A stretch of 64,000 nt of DNA from Salinibacillus aidingensis. GTDB taxonomy: Bacteria; Bacillota; Bacilli; Bacillales; Alkalibacillaceae. The notes below the pieces were generated by a model, which made no database searches, was not told the DNA's origin, and saw only the letters and a list, made by a program, of their open reading frames with translations. The stretch covers positions 1 to 64,000 of the forward strand of contig NZ_BAAADO010000008.1 in assembly GCF_039522525.1 (NCBI RefSeq), written 5' to 3'. Shown one piece after another: positions 35,136-43,927 of this stretch. Positions within the stretch are counted from its first letter, which is position 1, and the number at the start of each line of letters is the position of its first letter. The translations under genes were made by a program, and so were the position numbers.

Positions 35136-35852
35136 TTACTCCTGGTCAGGATTACGTAAATAATAGCCCACACCTCTGCGTGTAACGATCCACATCGGAC
35201 TGCTTGGGTTTTCCTCTATCTTCTCCCGCAATCTTCGGACAGTCACATCTACTGTACGCACATCACCATAGTAGTCATAGCCCCAGACGGTCTCCAGTAA
35301 ATGCTCCCGTGTCATGACCTGTCCAATATGACGGGCCAGATAATAAAGCAATTCAAATTCACGGTGGGTCAGCTCAATCTCTTCTCCATCTCTGGTGACT
35401 GTATAGGCATCCGGATGAATGACCAGCTTGCCGATTTGAATATTCTGGTGATCACCGGGACGCTGATCCTCTCCCCCCTGTTTGTGTCGGCGGAGGTTGG
35501 CTTTGACTCTGGCAATTAATTCCCGGTTGCTAAAGGGCTTCGTCACGTAATCGTCAGCCCCAAGTTCAAGACCGAGGACCTTATCAATTTCTGAATCCTT
35601 TGCTGTCAGCATGATAATCGGCATGTTAAGGGTCTTTCGAAGCTCACGGCAAACTTCCATTCCGTCCTTATTGGGAAGCATGATATCAAGTAAAACGAGA
35701 TCCGGATTCTCCTCCTGTGTAACCTTAATGGCTTCATCACCATCATACGCACAGACTACTGTATACCCTTCTTTCTCAAGATTAAATTGCAGGATATCTG
35801 CAATGGGCTTCTCATCATCAACAACCACAATTTTCTGACTCAAGCTTTTCAC
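35136..35852 (-). CDS. walR: WalR response regulator
   Basis: The 238-residue OmpR/PhoB-type regulator has a receiver domain with acidic VVDDEKP, phospho-acceptor Asp56 in LVLLDIMLPNKDG, and MLTAKDSEIDKVLGLELGADDYVTKPFSNREL. The winged-helix domain ends with TVDVTVRRLREKI and TRRGVGYYLRNPDQE. It controls autolysins and teichoic acid genes. The start is GTG after AAAAAAGG, with spacing shorter than ideal. First gene of the wal operon. Confidence 0.96.
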   Translation of the reverse strand: MKSLSQKIVVVDDEKPIADILQFNLEKEGYTVVCAYDGDEAIKVTQEENPDLVLLDIMLPNKDGMEVCRELRKTLNMPIIMLTAKDSEIDKVLGLELGADDYVTKPFSNRELIARVKANLRRHKQGGEDQRPGDHQNIQIGKLVIHPDAYTVTRDGEEIELTHREFELLYYLARHIGQVMTREHLLETVWGYDYYGDVRTVDVTVRRLREKIEENPSSPMWIVTRRGVGYYLRNPDQE

Positions 35853-35959
35853 ATCCTTTTTTCAATTTTAAACGATCCAATCTACTTCTATTTTACATTC
35901 TATCGTAAATTCTATAAAAAGTCTTTCTGCACAAAAAAACAAACAAATTGCTTTTTTTA

Positions 35960-36116
35960 TAAAGTGAAACTTCCATCAGTGGGGGTTTTCTCCATTCCCC
36001 ACTGATGGTTAGTTGAACTTATCAGGTCTTTACTGGCCGTTTATCCCCCACTTCGTCTTGTTGGGGTACCCTCAAAACTTGAAGTGGGGGTATTACGGCC
36101 AGTTCATACGTGATAA
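35960..36116 (+). repeat. Full-length (157 bp) copy of the AAAGTGAAACTTCC repeat with two hairpins
   Basis: It starts AAAGTGAAACTTCCATCAG and ends GGCCAGTTCATACGTGATAA. Hairpin 1: CCATCAGTGGGG pairs with CCCCACTGATGG. Hairpin 2: ACTGGCCGT and CCCCCACTTC pair with GAAGTGGGGG and ACGGCCAGT, enclosing a loop with TTGGGGTACCCTC. It lies in the 330-bp gap upstream of walR. It looks like a structured, possibly transcribed, repeat. Confidence 0.75.
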
Positions 36117-36135
36117 TTTCGCGGATAACAAGAAA

Positions 36136-36174
36136 ACTAGCAGAGTAATTGTTTTTATAAATTACTCTGCTAGT
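36136..36174 (-). terminator. Terminator of the M23 peptidase gene
   Basis: ACTAGCAGAGTAATT pairs perfectly with AATTACTCTGCTAGT, with a T-run on the minus strand, 11 bp past the stop codon. Confidence 0.85.
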
Positions 36175-36184
36175 TCCTTATTTC

Positions 36185-37708
36185 TTAATAAAATGACATC
36201 GGATTTACATAGGAACCATTTTTCAGGATTTCAAAATGTAAGTGAACACCTGTTGAGTAACCTGTAGTTCCCATGACCCCTATTGCCTGCCCTTTCTTAA
36301 CGGATTGACCACTGCTGACCCGAATCGATGCTAAATGATTGTAGGTCGTTTTGTATCCATTTCCATGGTTAATGACAACCCGATTTCCGTAGCCATTACT
36401 CTGATAGCCTGCAGTGGTCACAACGCCACCATCTGCAGCATAAAGGGTACGGTTGCTTACACCGGAAATATCAATACCACTATGGTAACCCCCGCCTCGA
36501 GGGCCCATATAACTGGTAACAATTCCGCCTGCAGCTGGCCATTGAAACTGACCTGACCCTTTACGTGCGGGTCCCGATGCTGATTGGTTAGACGTAGAAG
36601 TCTTTGTTCCTTTTAAGACAATCTTATCTACAGGCTCTTTTAAAATTTCTTCATTAATTTTTATTCTCTTTGTAACTTTCCCGTCCTGTTTCACAACTTT
36701 ATATTGAATTTCTTTTTTCCCTTTTTCACCTTGCTGCTTTACCTTTCTGTCGCCTGCATATAAGGAGGAGGTTTCCTCGTATTCTGTATCATAATCGATG
36801 TCTTTTTGTTCGATCTTTTCTTCTACGGTTACAACCTGCACTATAGGCTCCTGTTTTTCAACCTTTACCTCCTGTCCAATTTGCAGAATCTCATCCTCTT
36901 CTAAATCAGGATTCAAATCAAGAATTTCATCCATGGACAAGTCGTAATCATTCGCAACGCTTCTTAAAAAATCGCCTTTCTCAATAACATGAACTTTTTC
37001 GCTGCTCTTATCCTGTTCCAACAGCTTTAACCCCTGTTCAATCGTTAATAATTCGTTGGGATTGGCCGTTTCTTCTTCAATATGTATTGCCTCTGTTAAA
37101 GACAAATCCATCATTACTGACTCACCCGCAGAAAGGGTGCCCTGCTGTTTGTCAGTATTCTTTTTCTGTTTGTCATTACTGGACTTTGTCTTTTCATCTT
37201 TTTCGTTCTCCAGCTCTATGTTTAGCAGATTGTTTTCTTTGGCCTGCTTCAGCTGCTCTTCTGAAAGATATTTGGACTGGAATTCTTTCATCAGCTTCTT
37301 TACCATTTCTTTTGTTTTGAAATAGCCGATTTCTTCCTCACCTACGACCAGCTTTTGTGCCTTCACATTGAAGGTGATTTTATTCTTCAGCTTGTTAAGT
37401 ACCTTCTCATTATTAAAAGAAGGCTGAAAGGCAAATTCCGATATGTATGTAATCTCTTCATTCACAGCAAGATTCAGATCATCATCGTAATTCTTCTCTG
37501 CCTGTTCGACCTGTTCCTTTAAAAAGGACTCCACGATTTCTTTATCTCCTACCGAACCAAGATGTTCACCTGAGACATATACATGATAGATCTTTGGGAA
37601 GGAATCCGTCTCGGCCTGTACTGTGCTTACTGATAACAGCAATGCCATACAGACAAGAAAAATCACCTTGCCATTCAAATGCATCAATCGCTTCTTTTTA
37701 TATTTCAT
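36185..37708 (-). CDS. Secreted M23 metallopeptidase with LysM and G5 domains
   Basis: The 507-residue protein has a signal segment (about 12-32), a long helical Lys/Glu-rich region, LysM (about 238-283, HVIEKGDFLRSVANDYDLS...), G5 (about 288-366) and C-terminal peptidase M23. The zinc and catalytic residues are visible as His409 and Asp413 in YHSGIDISG and HLHFE at 489-493. It likely cleaves or binds peptidoglycan peptide cross-links outside the cell. Position beside walR suggests control by WalRK, and a near-consensus WalR box lies upstream. The ATG is 11 bases after AGGAGG. Confidence 0.9.
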   Translation of the reverse strand: MKYKKKRLMHLNGKVIFLVCMALLLSVSTVQAETDSFPKIYHVYVSGEHLGSVGDKEIVESFLKEQVEQAEKNYDDDLNLAVNEEITYISEFAFQPSFNNEKVLNKLKNKITFNVKAQKLVVGEEEIGYFKTKEMVKKLMKEFQSKYLSEEQLKQAKENNLLNIELENEKDEKTKSSNDKQKKNTDKQQGTLSAGESVMMDLSLTEAIHIEEETANPNELLTIEQGLKLLEQDKSSEKVHVIEKGDFLRSVANDYDLSMDEILDLNPDLEEDEILQIGQEVKVEKQEPIVQVVTVEEKIEQKDIDYDTEYEETSSLYAGDRKVKQQGEKGKKEIQYKVVKQDGKVTKRIKINEEILKEPVDKIVLKGTKTSTSNQSASGPARKGSGQFQWPAAGGIVTSYMGPRGGGYHSGIDISGVSNRTLYAADGGVVTTAGYQSNGYGNRVVINHGNGYKTTYNHLASIRVSSGQSVKKGQAIGVMGTTGYSTGVHLHFEILKNGSYVNPMSFY

Positions 37709-37829
37709 CGCTACTGTATCCTCCTATAGAGATGGTTTCAATCTGCTATGGTGGTTTTTTTCTACTATTCACAATTATAATACTAATCTACCATAAATCT
37801 ACTAATAATATAAATAGAATTAGTAGAAA

Positions 37830-37846
37830 TGTAATATACTTGTATA
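37830..37846 (+). promoter_or_regulatory. Candidate WalR-binding direct repeat
   Basis: TGTAAT, five bases, TGTATA: one mismatch to the WalR consensus TGTWAH-N5-TGTWAH. It lies about 125 bp upstream of the M23 peptidase start, in the reverse orientation. Confidence 0.35.
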
Positions 37847-37961
37847 ATAGTTGTTAAATTTATACAGTAGTGTGAGAGTATTTGACTTTATTAGCAATCA
37901 TTCGCAGAAAAGTTTTTTGTTTCGACATGGGAATGTAACAGGTTTATTACAGCTATAAAAT

Positions 37962-38000
37962 AAAAAATCCACCTATTAGCTAAGGGTCTAATAGGTGGAT
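37962..38000 (-). terminator. Terminator of tRNA-Phe
   Basis: ATCCACCTATTAG pairs with CTAATAGGTGGAT, followed by six T residues on the minus strand, 14 bp past the tRNA. Confidence 0.85.
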
Positions 38001-38013
38001 CTATTCGCTATGA

Positions 38014-38086
<73 letters not shown>

Positions 38087-38151
38087 CTTTATCTGACAAC
38101 AATGATCATAATATATCATAGATTTAATCAGCAACGCAATCCTTTTTTCCA

Positions 38152-38811
38152 TCACAGCTTCCTAAGTTGATTTCCATGTTTTAAAATAATGTTTACATGA
38201 CCAGCTGTACCACTTGTCACATGATTATCTATTTCTGAAACATCAATATTTGCTTTTATTTTCACTACTTTATAATTGTTCACTTTAATGGTTTCAGTGT
38301 ATGGATCACTTTGGCCCAGTAATGAAACCATCTTTGCTTCTTCCTCAAATGGATACTGATCATAGAAATCAATATGAAACGAAACGTCCTTACCACTCAA
38401 ATTCTCAAATGGAAATTCACACACAGCCTGCATGGTATCGGCGGTTATCATTTCAAAACTGCACTCACTCGCTTCCTGATCGTAGGAAATGGCGTAGATT
38501 CCGTCTGCTAATGTTTTTTGATAGGTATCAGCAAGAGCATTGGGCAGAAAGATACCAGCTATGATAGCCATAAGGACAAAACGTGACTGGTACTTTTTTA
38601 AGGATTTATAGAACATAAACAGGCTGATGATCAGTAAGAGCAGTGACGTAAGCCCAACATATTGTAAACCATTTACTGTCGCCACTGGAATATTCAATAT
38701 CGATACGATTTCCTCCCCAAATGGATGTCTATGAGGAAATGGAAAGTTTAAAATCATTGAAGCTATAAACGGTATAAAGGCCATATAGAACAATCTTTTG
38801 TTTTCCAGCAT
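38152..38811 (-). CDS. Membrane-anchored hypothetical protein
   Basis: The 219-residue protein has three hydrophobic segments in the first 95 residues (about 9-25, 47-68, 77-95). An extracytoplasmic beta-rich domain with two cysteines follows (ECSFEMITADTMQAVCEF), possibly a disulphide. The C-terminus (IDNHVTSGTAGHVNIILKHGNQLRKL) resembles immunoglobulin-like domains. No family recognised. It lies between tRNA-Phe and another small membrane gene. Confidence 0.6.
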   Translation of the reverse strand: MLENKRLFYMAFIPFIASMILNFPFPHRHPFGEEIVSILNIPVATVNGLQYVGLTSLLLLIISLFMFYKSLKKYQSRFVLMAIIAGIFLPNALADTYQKTLADGIYAISYDQEASECSFEMITADTMQAVCEFPFENLSGKDVSFHIDFYDQYPFEEEAKMVSLLGQSDPYTETIKVNNYKVVKIKANIDVSEIDNHVTSGTAGHVNIILKHGNQLRKL

Positions 38812-38901
38812 GTTTATACCTCCCGAAAAGCCTTAGGGTACTTGCTCATAAGAAAAGGAACCACCTATATATATGGAGCCCTGCCCTAAATAGTAATCCA
38901 T

Positions 38902-39132
38902 CTAATTGGACCATAACTCTTTAGCACACTGATAAGCGACTTTTAAAAACAGCACAACTGCAATAACCAGTAAAATTCCCTTAAATAAAAAATCATATAG
39001 ATATTGTATATAGTCGCCGACAAATGGGAATTCGAAAAGTAGAGGTAAATCCAGACGTGCTATTTTATGAATTCCTAACACCAATAATAAACTAATAATC
39101 AGCTTGATTAAACAGGTTTTTAATTGATTCAA
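38902..39132 (-). CDS. Small membrane protein
   Basis: 76 residues with hydrophobic helices near 7-24 and 42-65 (LFKGILLVIAVVLFLKVAY). I start at the TTG about ten bases after AAGGAGGG; the frame open to 39183 would put that site inside the gene. It precedes the 38152 gene in the same direction. Function unknown. Confidence 0.5.
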   Translation of the reverse strand: MNQLKTCLIKLIISLLLVLGIHKIARLDLPLLFEFPFVGDYIQYLYDFLFKGILLVIAVVLFLKVAYQCAKELWSN

Positions 39133-39289
39133 AGCCTGTATTCCCTCCTTAGACTTCCTCTTCCAAAACAAAAAGCATATCAATTTATACTACCTATTGA
39201 TATGCTCATCGCTGATGACTAATTATATCATTTTCTATTTCTCCTGATAAGCCTTGGAAGCCATCTGTTTTCCTGCCTTACAGACCCTG

Positions 39290-40579
39290 CTATTCACTGT
39301 AGATATCCTTCTGAACGATCGTTTGTGCACGATCAGGGCCTACGGAAAAGATGGCAATGGGGATTCCTGTCAATTCGGAAATTCTCTCCATGTAATTTTG
39401 AGTGTTTACGGGTAAATCGTCAAAAGAACGAACACCTGTGATGTCTTCCTTCCAACCCGGCAGTTCTTCGTATACAGGGCTGCACTCAGATAGTACACTC
39501 AAGCTTGCAGGGTATTCATCAATCTGTTTGCCCTGATACTCATAGGCTGTACATATTTTCACCGTGTCCAAACCAGTCAGAACATCTAATGAATTTAAGG
39601 ATAGATCCGTAATTCCACTTACTCTTTTTGCATGGCGAACCACCACGGTATCAAACCATCCTACCCTTCTTGGACGGCCTGTGGTTGTTCCATATTCCCG
39701 TCCTGTTTCTCTAATTTGATTGCCGATCTCATCATGAAGCTCTGTCGGGAACGGACCATCACCTACGCGGGTCGTGTAAGCTTTTGAAACGCCCATCACA
39801 CGATTTATCTTAGAAGGGCCAATCCCGGCTCCAACAGTTACGCCGCCTGCAGAAGGGTTGGATGATGTCACGAATGGATATGTACCCTGATCAATGTCCA
39901 GCATCACGCCTTGTGCACCTTCAAATAAAATATCCTTTCCTTCATCTGCCGCTTCATTTAAAATTACGGAAGTATCGCATACATATGGAGCAATCTCCTG
40001 CCCATAGGCAAAGTACTCTTCAAAAATTTTCTCGGCATCAACCGGCTCTGCATCATAAATTTTTTCAAACAGAAGATTTTTTTCTTCCACATTGGCCTGC
40101 AGCTTAGACCAGAAAATATCTTTATCTAATAAATCAGCAATACGAATTCCAGTACGTGCGATTTTATCTGAATAGGCCGGACCAATTCCTTTTTTCGTTG
40201 TGCCAATTTTATTATCGCCCTTGCTCTGCTCCTGAAGCTCATCCAGCTTGATATGATAAGGTAAAATAACGTGCGCCCGATTGCTGATCCGTAATTGATC
40301 CAGGGAAATGGAGCGTTCCTTTAAATAGTTCATTTCCTCAATCAGTGCTTTAGGATTAATCACCAGGCCATTCCCCATTACACAGGTCTTATCCTCATAA
40401 AAGATCCCGGACGGAATTAAATGCAGCTTATATGTATCCCCATTAAATACGATGGTATGGCCGGCATTATTTCCTCCCTGATAGCGGGCAACTAATTCAG
40501 CCTGCTTTGATAAAAAGTCTGTAATCTTCCCTTTTCCTTCATCTCCCCATTGGGTTCCTACGACTACTGCTGTTGTCAT
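39290..40579 (-). CDS. purA: Adenylosuccinate synthetase
   Basis: The 429-residue enzyme has the GTP-binding WGDEGKGK (about 11-18), GNNAGHT, KKGIGPAY, LFEGAQG and TTTGRPRRVGWFD signatures. It couples GTP hydrolysis to IMP plus aspartate, giving adenylosuccinate, the first committed step to AMP. The promoter carries an exact PurBox, so PurR repression is expected. Monocistronic; same neighbourhood as in B. subtilis (between dnaC and the wal region). Confidence 0.98.
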   Translation of the reverse strand: MTTAVVVGTQWGDEGKGKITDFLSKQAELVARYQGGNNAGHTIVFNGDTYKLHLIPSGIFYEDKTCVMGNGLVINPKALIEEMNYLKERSISLDQLRISNRAHVILPYHIKLDELQEQSKGDNKIGTTKKGIGPAYSDKIARTGIRIADLLDKDIFWSKLQANVEEKNLLFEKIYDAEPVDAEKIFEEYFAYGQEIAPYVCDTSVILNEAADEGKDILFEGAQGVMLDIDQGTYPFVTSSNPSAGGVTVGAGIGPSKINRVMGVSKAYTTRVGDGPFPTELHDEIGNQIRETGREYGTTTGRPRRVGWFDTVVVRHAKRVSGITDLSLNSLDVLTGLDTVKICTAYEYQGKQIDEYPASLSVLSECSPVYEELPGWKEDITGVRSFDDLPVNTQNYMERISELTGIPIAIFSVGPDRAQTIVQKDIYSE

Positions 40580-40622
40580 TTAACACACCCCCAAAAATAT
40601 AACCACTCTAATATCCAAGCTA

Positions 40623-40668
40623 ATTCTACCAATGTTATGGAATCATCGTCAAGCAAAATCCGAACATT
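40623..40668 (-). promoter_or_regulatory. purA promoter with PurBox
   Basis: On the minus strand a -35 TTGACG (40647-40652) and a -10 TAGAAT (40623-40628) have an 18-bp spacer. AAATCCGAACATT at 40656-40668 (plus strand) matches the PurR box AWWWCCGAACWWT exactly, directly upstream of the -35. Confidence 0.8.
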
Positions 40669-40717
40669 ATTGATATAATAGTACATTTTATTCGAGATAT
40701 TATGTATTGCTCTCACC

Positions 40718-41194
40718 TCAGACTGTTAAATCATTTTCCGTTTTTAAGTCCAAGGCATTTTTAAGTAACTTCTGAAGTACTCCGGCGAAAATCGCAATCA
40801 CTACAGAGGTAAAAATGATGATAAGTCCAATGATAGCTATTCCAGGGTGAAGAGCGCTTTGGGTTATAAGAAATAACGTACCTGCTGCATACAAAATACT
40901 GATCGTTACTGCACAATATTTTATATACATCAAAGCCGCTGCAGACCTATCCGAAAAGGCATAGTTCTGATCAATGAACTTTAAAAGCTGTAAAGTCTGA
41001 TAAAGCCCCATAAAAAACGGGATAACGGTTCCATACAATCCGATTAAAACAGGATACTGCAAATATGCAAATTCCGGATACATTTCCGCTGTGTAGCTCG
41101 CTAATCGGGGTAACGCGAATACACACAAAACAAGCACGGTAACCCCAATGAAGAAAATGGCCACTTTTAAAAATAATGTTGCTCCTTGTTTCAT
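40718..41194 (-). CDS. DUF2975 membrane protein
   Basis: The 158-residue protein has four membrane helices in the DUF2975/YoaS-like arrangement. The segment TLQLLKFIDQNYAFSDRSAAALMYIKYCA is the family's marker between helices two and three. Such proteins usually sit upstream of a Cro-like HTH regulator (YozG); none is found here. The ATG at 41194 is six bases after AGAGAGGTG. Role unknown, likely regulatory or stress-related. Confidence 0.75.
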   Translation of the reverse strand: MKQGATLFLKVAIFFIGVTVLVLCVFALPRLASYTAEMYPEFAYLQYPVLIGLYGTVIPFFMGLYQTLQLLKFIDQNYAFSDRSAAALMYIKYCAVTISILYAAGTLFLITQSALHPGIAIIGLIIIFTSVVIAIFAGVLQKLLKNALDLKTENDLTV

Positions 41195-41376
41195 GGTAAG
41201 CACCTCTCTTTTATTATCCTATCCCAATCTTATTATATAATATATCGTTTTACAATAAATTATTATTTTATTTTAATATTATTATATTGTTTTAAGAAGC
41301 CTCCTATGTTTTAATAAATAAAAGATAAAACATCTCAGCTTGGAAGTCCGGGATTCTAAATGAGAGGAGAACATTT

Positions 41377-41727
41377 ATGCCATTTACCGGTTTGGTACTG
41401 CTATTTGTCCTGTTTCTTGCTGTTCTTTTTATCATTATAGGTGCTGCTGTATACCGTCAACAAAGGGATACTCTGAAAAAAACCTCTTTACTGGTGTTAT
41501 GCACGATATTCCTGCAACTGACCCTGTTTCTATTGTTCTTCACTGGAGCATTAGCCAGTTTTAATTCTGTGTTAGAGGAAATACTCTGGTGGTTGATTGT
41601 TTTAGGTGGCCTTGCGTTCGGGATAAGAGAATGTAAAACGAATATAATTGCAGCATTATTATCCATCTTTTTAAGTGTTTTACTAACCATTCTCATGCTT
41701 TTGATGCTGTTTGTTACATCTATGTAG
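41377..41727 (+). CDS. Small four-helix membrane protein
   Basis: 116 residues, almost entirely hydrophobic, with about four helices and a few charged loop residues (RQQRDTLKK, RECKTN). The ATG follows AGGAGAAC. It faces the DUF2975 gene divergently and precedes a lipoprotein gene. No family recognised. Confidence 0.55.
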   Translation: MPFTGLVLLFVLFLAVLFIIIGAAVYRQQRDTLKKTSLLVLCTIFLQLTLFLLFFTGALASFNSVLEEILWWLIVLGGLAFGIRECKTNIIAALLSIFLSVLLTILMLLMLFVTSM

Positions 41728-41801
41728 CTATTAAAACTTCTTAAACTGATTAGACAGGTTTGTTAGGATAGAACTAATAGAAATGAAAACGGAGGGGTAG
41801 T

Positions 41802-42290
41802 ATTAAAAAGATCTATTTTTTAATTTTGGTCCCAGTGTTTTTATTAACGGGCTGCAGCTCCCAAACGATGGAGGAAGTCTTTCACGAGGAAATGAACGAT
41901 CATGATATTGAGAATTATTCAATGTTTTATTTACATAAGGACAAAGCTGCTGAAAAAGGAATCGTACTCTATCAGACGCCTCCTAAAAAAAATACCTCAC
42001 TGGTTTATTTTAAAGCTAATGTTTCAAAGGGTGCGGGAGACAAGTGGGAATGGGCGGCATCCGCAAGCTGCAATCAAAAATGGGGTCAGACAACAATTAC
42101 AGACGGTGGCCCTTACATTTACTGTGGAACAGTCGGCAGCAAATATGAAAAAGTTCTGGTTGATGGCGAAGAGGCCCAAATGGTTCTCTTGGATGAAGCG
42201 CAAATCTGGTACCATTTAACCGGGAACAAGAATGCGGAAGGAAAAGCCATTTTAGTTGATGGCTCTGAGGAGTGGTTTCACAAAGATTAG
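41802..42290 (+). CDS. Hypothetical lipoprotein with a probable ATT start
   Basis: The mature part (from CSSQTMEEVFHEEM) has two cysteines (SCNQKW, YIYCGT) and a beta-rich pattern. The first conventional start, TTG 41826, lacks a ribosome binding site and shortens the signal. The frame continues upstream as IKKIYFLILVPVFLLTGC, a complete lipoprotein signal with lipobox. It begins with ATT at 41802, four to six bases after GGAGGGG. I therefore read ATT as the start, giving 162 residues. Function unknown. Confidence 0.6.
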   Translation: MKKIYFLILVPVFLLTGCSSQTMEEVFHEEMNDHDIENYSMFYLHKDKAAEKGIVLYQTPPKKNTSLVYFKANVSKGAGDKWEWAASASCNQKWGQTTITDGGPYIYCGTVGSKYEKVLVDGEEAQMVLLDEAQIWYHLTGNKNAEGKAILVDGSEEWFHKD

Positions 42291-42311
42291 CTTTGCATCT
42301 TTAAAAGATAA

Positions 42312-42361
42312 CATGAGGCTGAAGGACAATGGGGGTGCCATTTCCCCGGTTTTTAGCCTTC
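42312..42361 (+). terminator. Possible terminator after the lipoprotein gene
   Basis: AGGCT and GGGG pair with CCCC and AGCCT around GTGCCATTT, with an internal TTTTT run. Imperfect. Confidence 0.35.
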
Positions 42362-42493
42362 ATTCCGTTTATGAAGGCCATTTATATAAAATCTCAAGCC
42401 CTTTTATCCACAATTCACACCCGCCATCCATCTTTCACATCCATTATCTTAATTATCCACAGCAGGCCTTATCACTCCTAGTTCTCTATGAAA

Positions 42494-42531
42494 CCAAAAA
42501 AAGAAACCTATCATAACTGAAATAGGTTTCT
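42494..42531 (-). terminator. Terminator of the replicative helicase gene
   Basis: AGAAACCTAT pairs with ATAGGTTTCT, with seven T residues on the minus strand. The stem overlaps the stop codon. Confidence 0.85.
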
Positions 42532-43897
42532 AAGCTGGCGGGATGTCCTCTTCGCCATACCTCTGATCTAAGTTTACGAATTTGTTGTATTCTTTTACAA
42601 AGGCTAATTCAACTGTGCCAACAGGTCCATTTCTCTGCTTGGCAATAATAATCTCAATGATATTCTCTTTCTCTGAGTCTTCCCGATTATAATAGTCATC
42701 ACGATACAGGAAGCCGATAACGTCCGCGTCCTGCTCAATACTTCCGGATTCACGAATGTCGGACATAATTGGACGCTTGTCCTGTCTTTGTTCAACCCCA
42801 CGGGAAAGCTGAGATAAGGCAATAACAGGAACATTCAATTCTCTGGCAAGGGCTTTTAGCTGTCTCGAAATCTCTGAAACTTCCTGCTGACGGTTTTCAC
42901 CACTGCGCGTGCCAGAGCCCTGAATAAGCTGTAAATAGTCAATTAAAATCATACCAAGACCGCCATCCTGTTTTAAACGGCGGCATTTGGAACGTATTTC
43001 ATTAACTTTTACGCCAGGAGTATCATCAATATAAATTCCTGCATTTGATAGACTTCCCATCGCCATCGTTAGCTTACCCCAGTCTTCAGCTGTGAGATTT
43101 CCTGTTCTGAGTCTCTGTGCATCAATATTCCCTTCTGCACAAAGCATACGCATCACCAGCTGTTCAGCCCCCATCTCCAGACTGAATATGGCTACATTTT
43201 CGTCAGTTTGAACGGAAACATTCTGAGCAATGTTTAAGGCAAATGCAGTCTTTCCCACAGATGGACGGGCCGCAACAATAATTAAATCATTTTTCTGGAA
43301 GCCGGACGTAATCTGGTCCAGGTCTTTAAAGCCTGTAGCAACACCTGTAACTTCTGCATCATGGTGATGAAGCTGTTCAATATTATCATAGACTTCAATT
43401 AAAACATCTTTTATATTTTTAAATTTTCCGGAGTTCTTTTGATTGGAAACTTCTAAGATGCTTTTTTCAGCATCATTTAAAACATTTGTTACTTCTTCTT
43501 CCTCGGAAAAACTTGTTTGTACAATATTCGTAGCTGCTGAAATTAATCGTCTTAGTGTGGATTTTTCCTCAACAATTCTCGCATAGTACTCAATGTTTGC
43601 AGCTGTAGGAACTGAATTGGCCAAATCACTTAAATAAGATACACCACCAATGTCATCCAGCAGCTTTTGATCCTGAAGAAGGGTTGTGATGGTTACAAGG
43701 TCAATCGGCTCTCCACGATCTGAGAGCTGAAGCATCATTTCATAGATTTTCTGATGACTTGCCCGATAGAAATCTTCCGGAACTAAAATTTCCGAAGCTG
43801 TAACAACCGCTTGTGGTTCTAAAAAAATGGCACCAATAACTGCTTGCTCTGCTTCTATATTATGAGGTGGAGTACGATCATTCCATATCTCGTTCAA
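42530..43897 (-). CDS. dnaB: Replicative DNA helicase (DnaB family; dnaC of B. subtilis)
   Basis: The 455-residue hexameric helicase has the N-terminal scaffold domain (PPHNIEAEQAVIGAIFLEPQ), Walker A ARPSVGKTAFALN (about 213-225), Walker B MILIDYLQLI, and the DnaB motifs FSLEMGAEQLVMRM and IALSQLSRGVEQRQDKRP. It unwinds DNA ahead of the replisome and binds primase. No intein. It follows rplI in the gdpP-rplI-dnaB arrangement of Bacillus. Confidence 0.97.
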   Translation of the reverse strand: MNEIWNDRTPPHNIEAEQAVIGAIFLEPQAVVTASEILVPEDFYRASHQKIYEMMLQLSDRGEPIDLVTITTLLQDQKLLDDIGGVSYLSDLANSVPTAANIEYYARIVEEKSTLRRLISAATNIVQTSFSEEEEVTNVLNDAEKSILEVSNQKNSGKFKNIKDVLIEVYDNIEQLHHHDAEVTGVATGFKDLDQITSGFQKNDLIIVAARPSVGKTAFALNIAQNVSVQTDENVAIFSLEMGAEQLVMRMLCAEGNIDAQRLRTGNLTAEDWGKLTMAMGSLSNAGIYIDDTPGVKVNEIRSKCRRLKQDGGLGMILIDYLQLIQGSGTRSGENRQQEVSEISRQLKALARELNVPVIALSQLSRGVEQRQDKRPIMSDIRESGSIEQDADVIGFLYRDDYYNREDSEKENIIEIIIAKQRNGPVGTVELAFVKEYNKFVNLDQRYGEEDIPPA

Positions 43898-43927
43898 AAC
43901 AAGTTTCCCCTTTCAGCTGAGGAAAAA

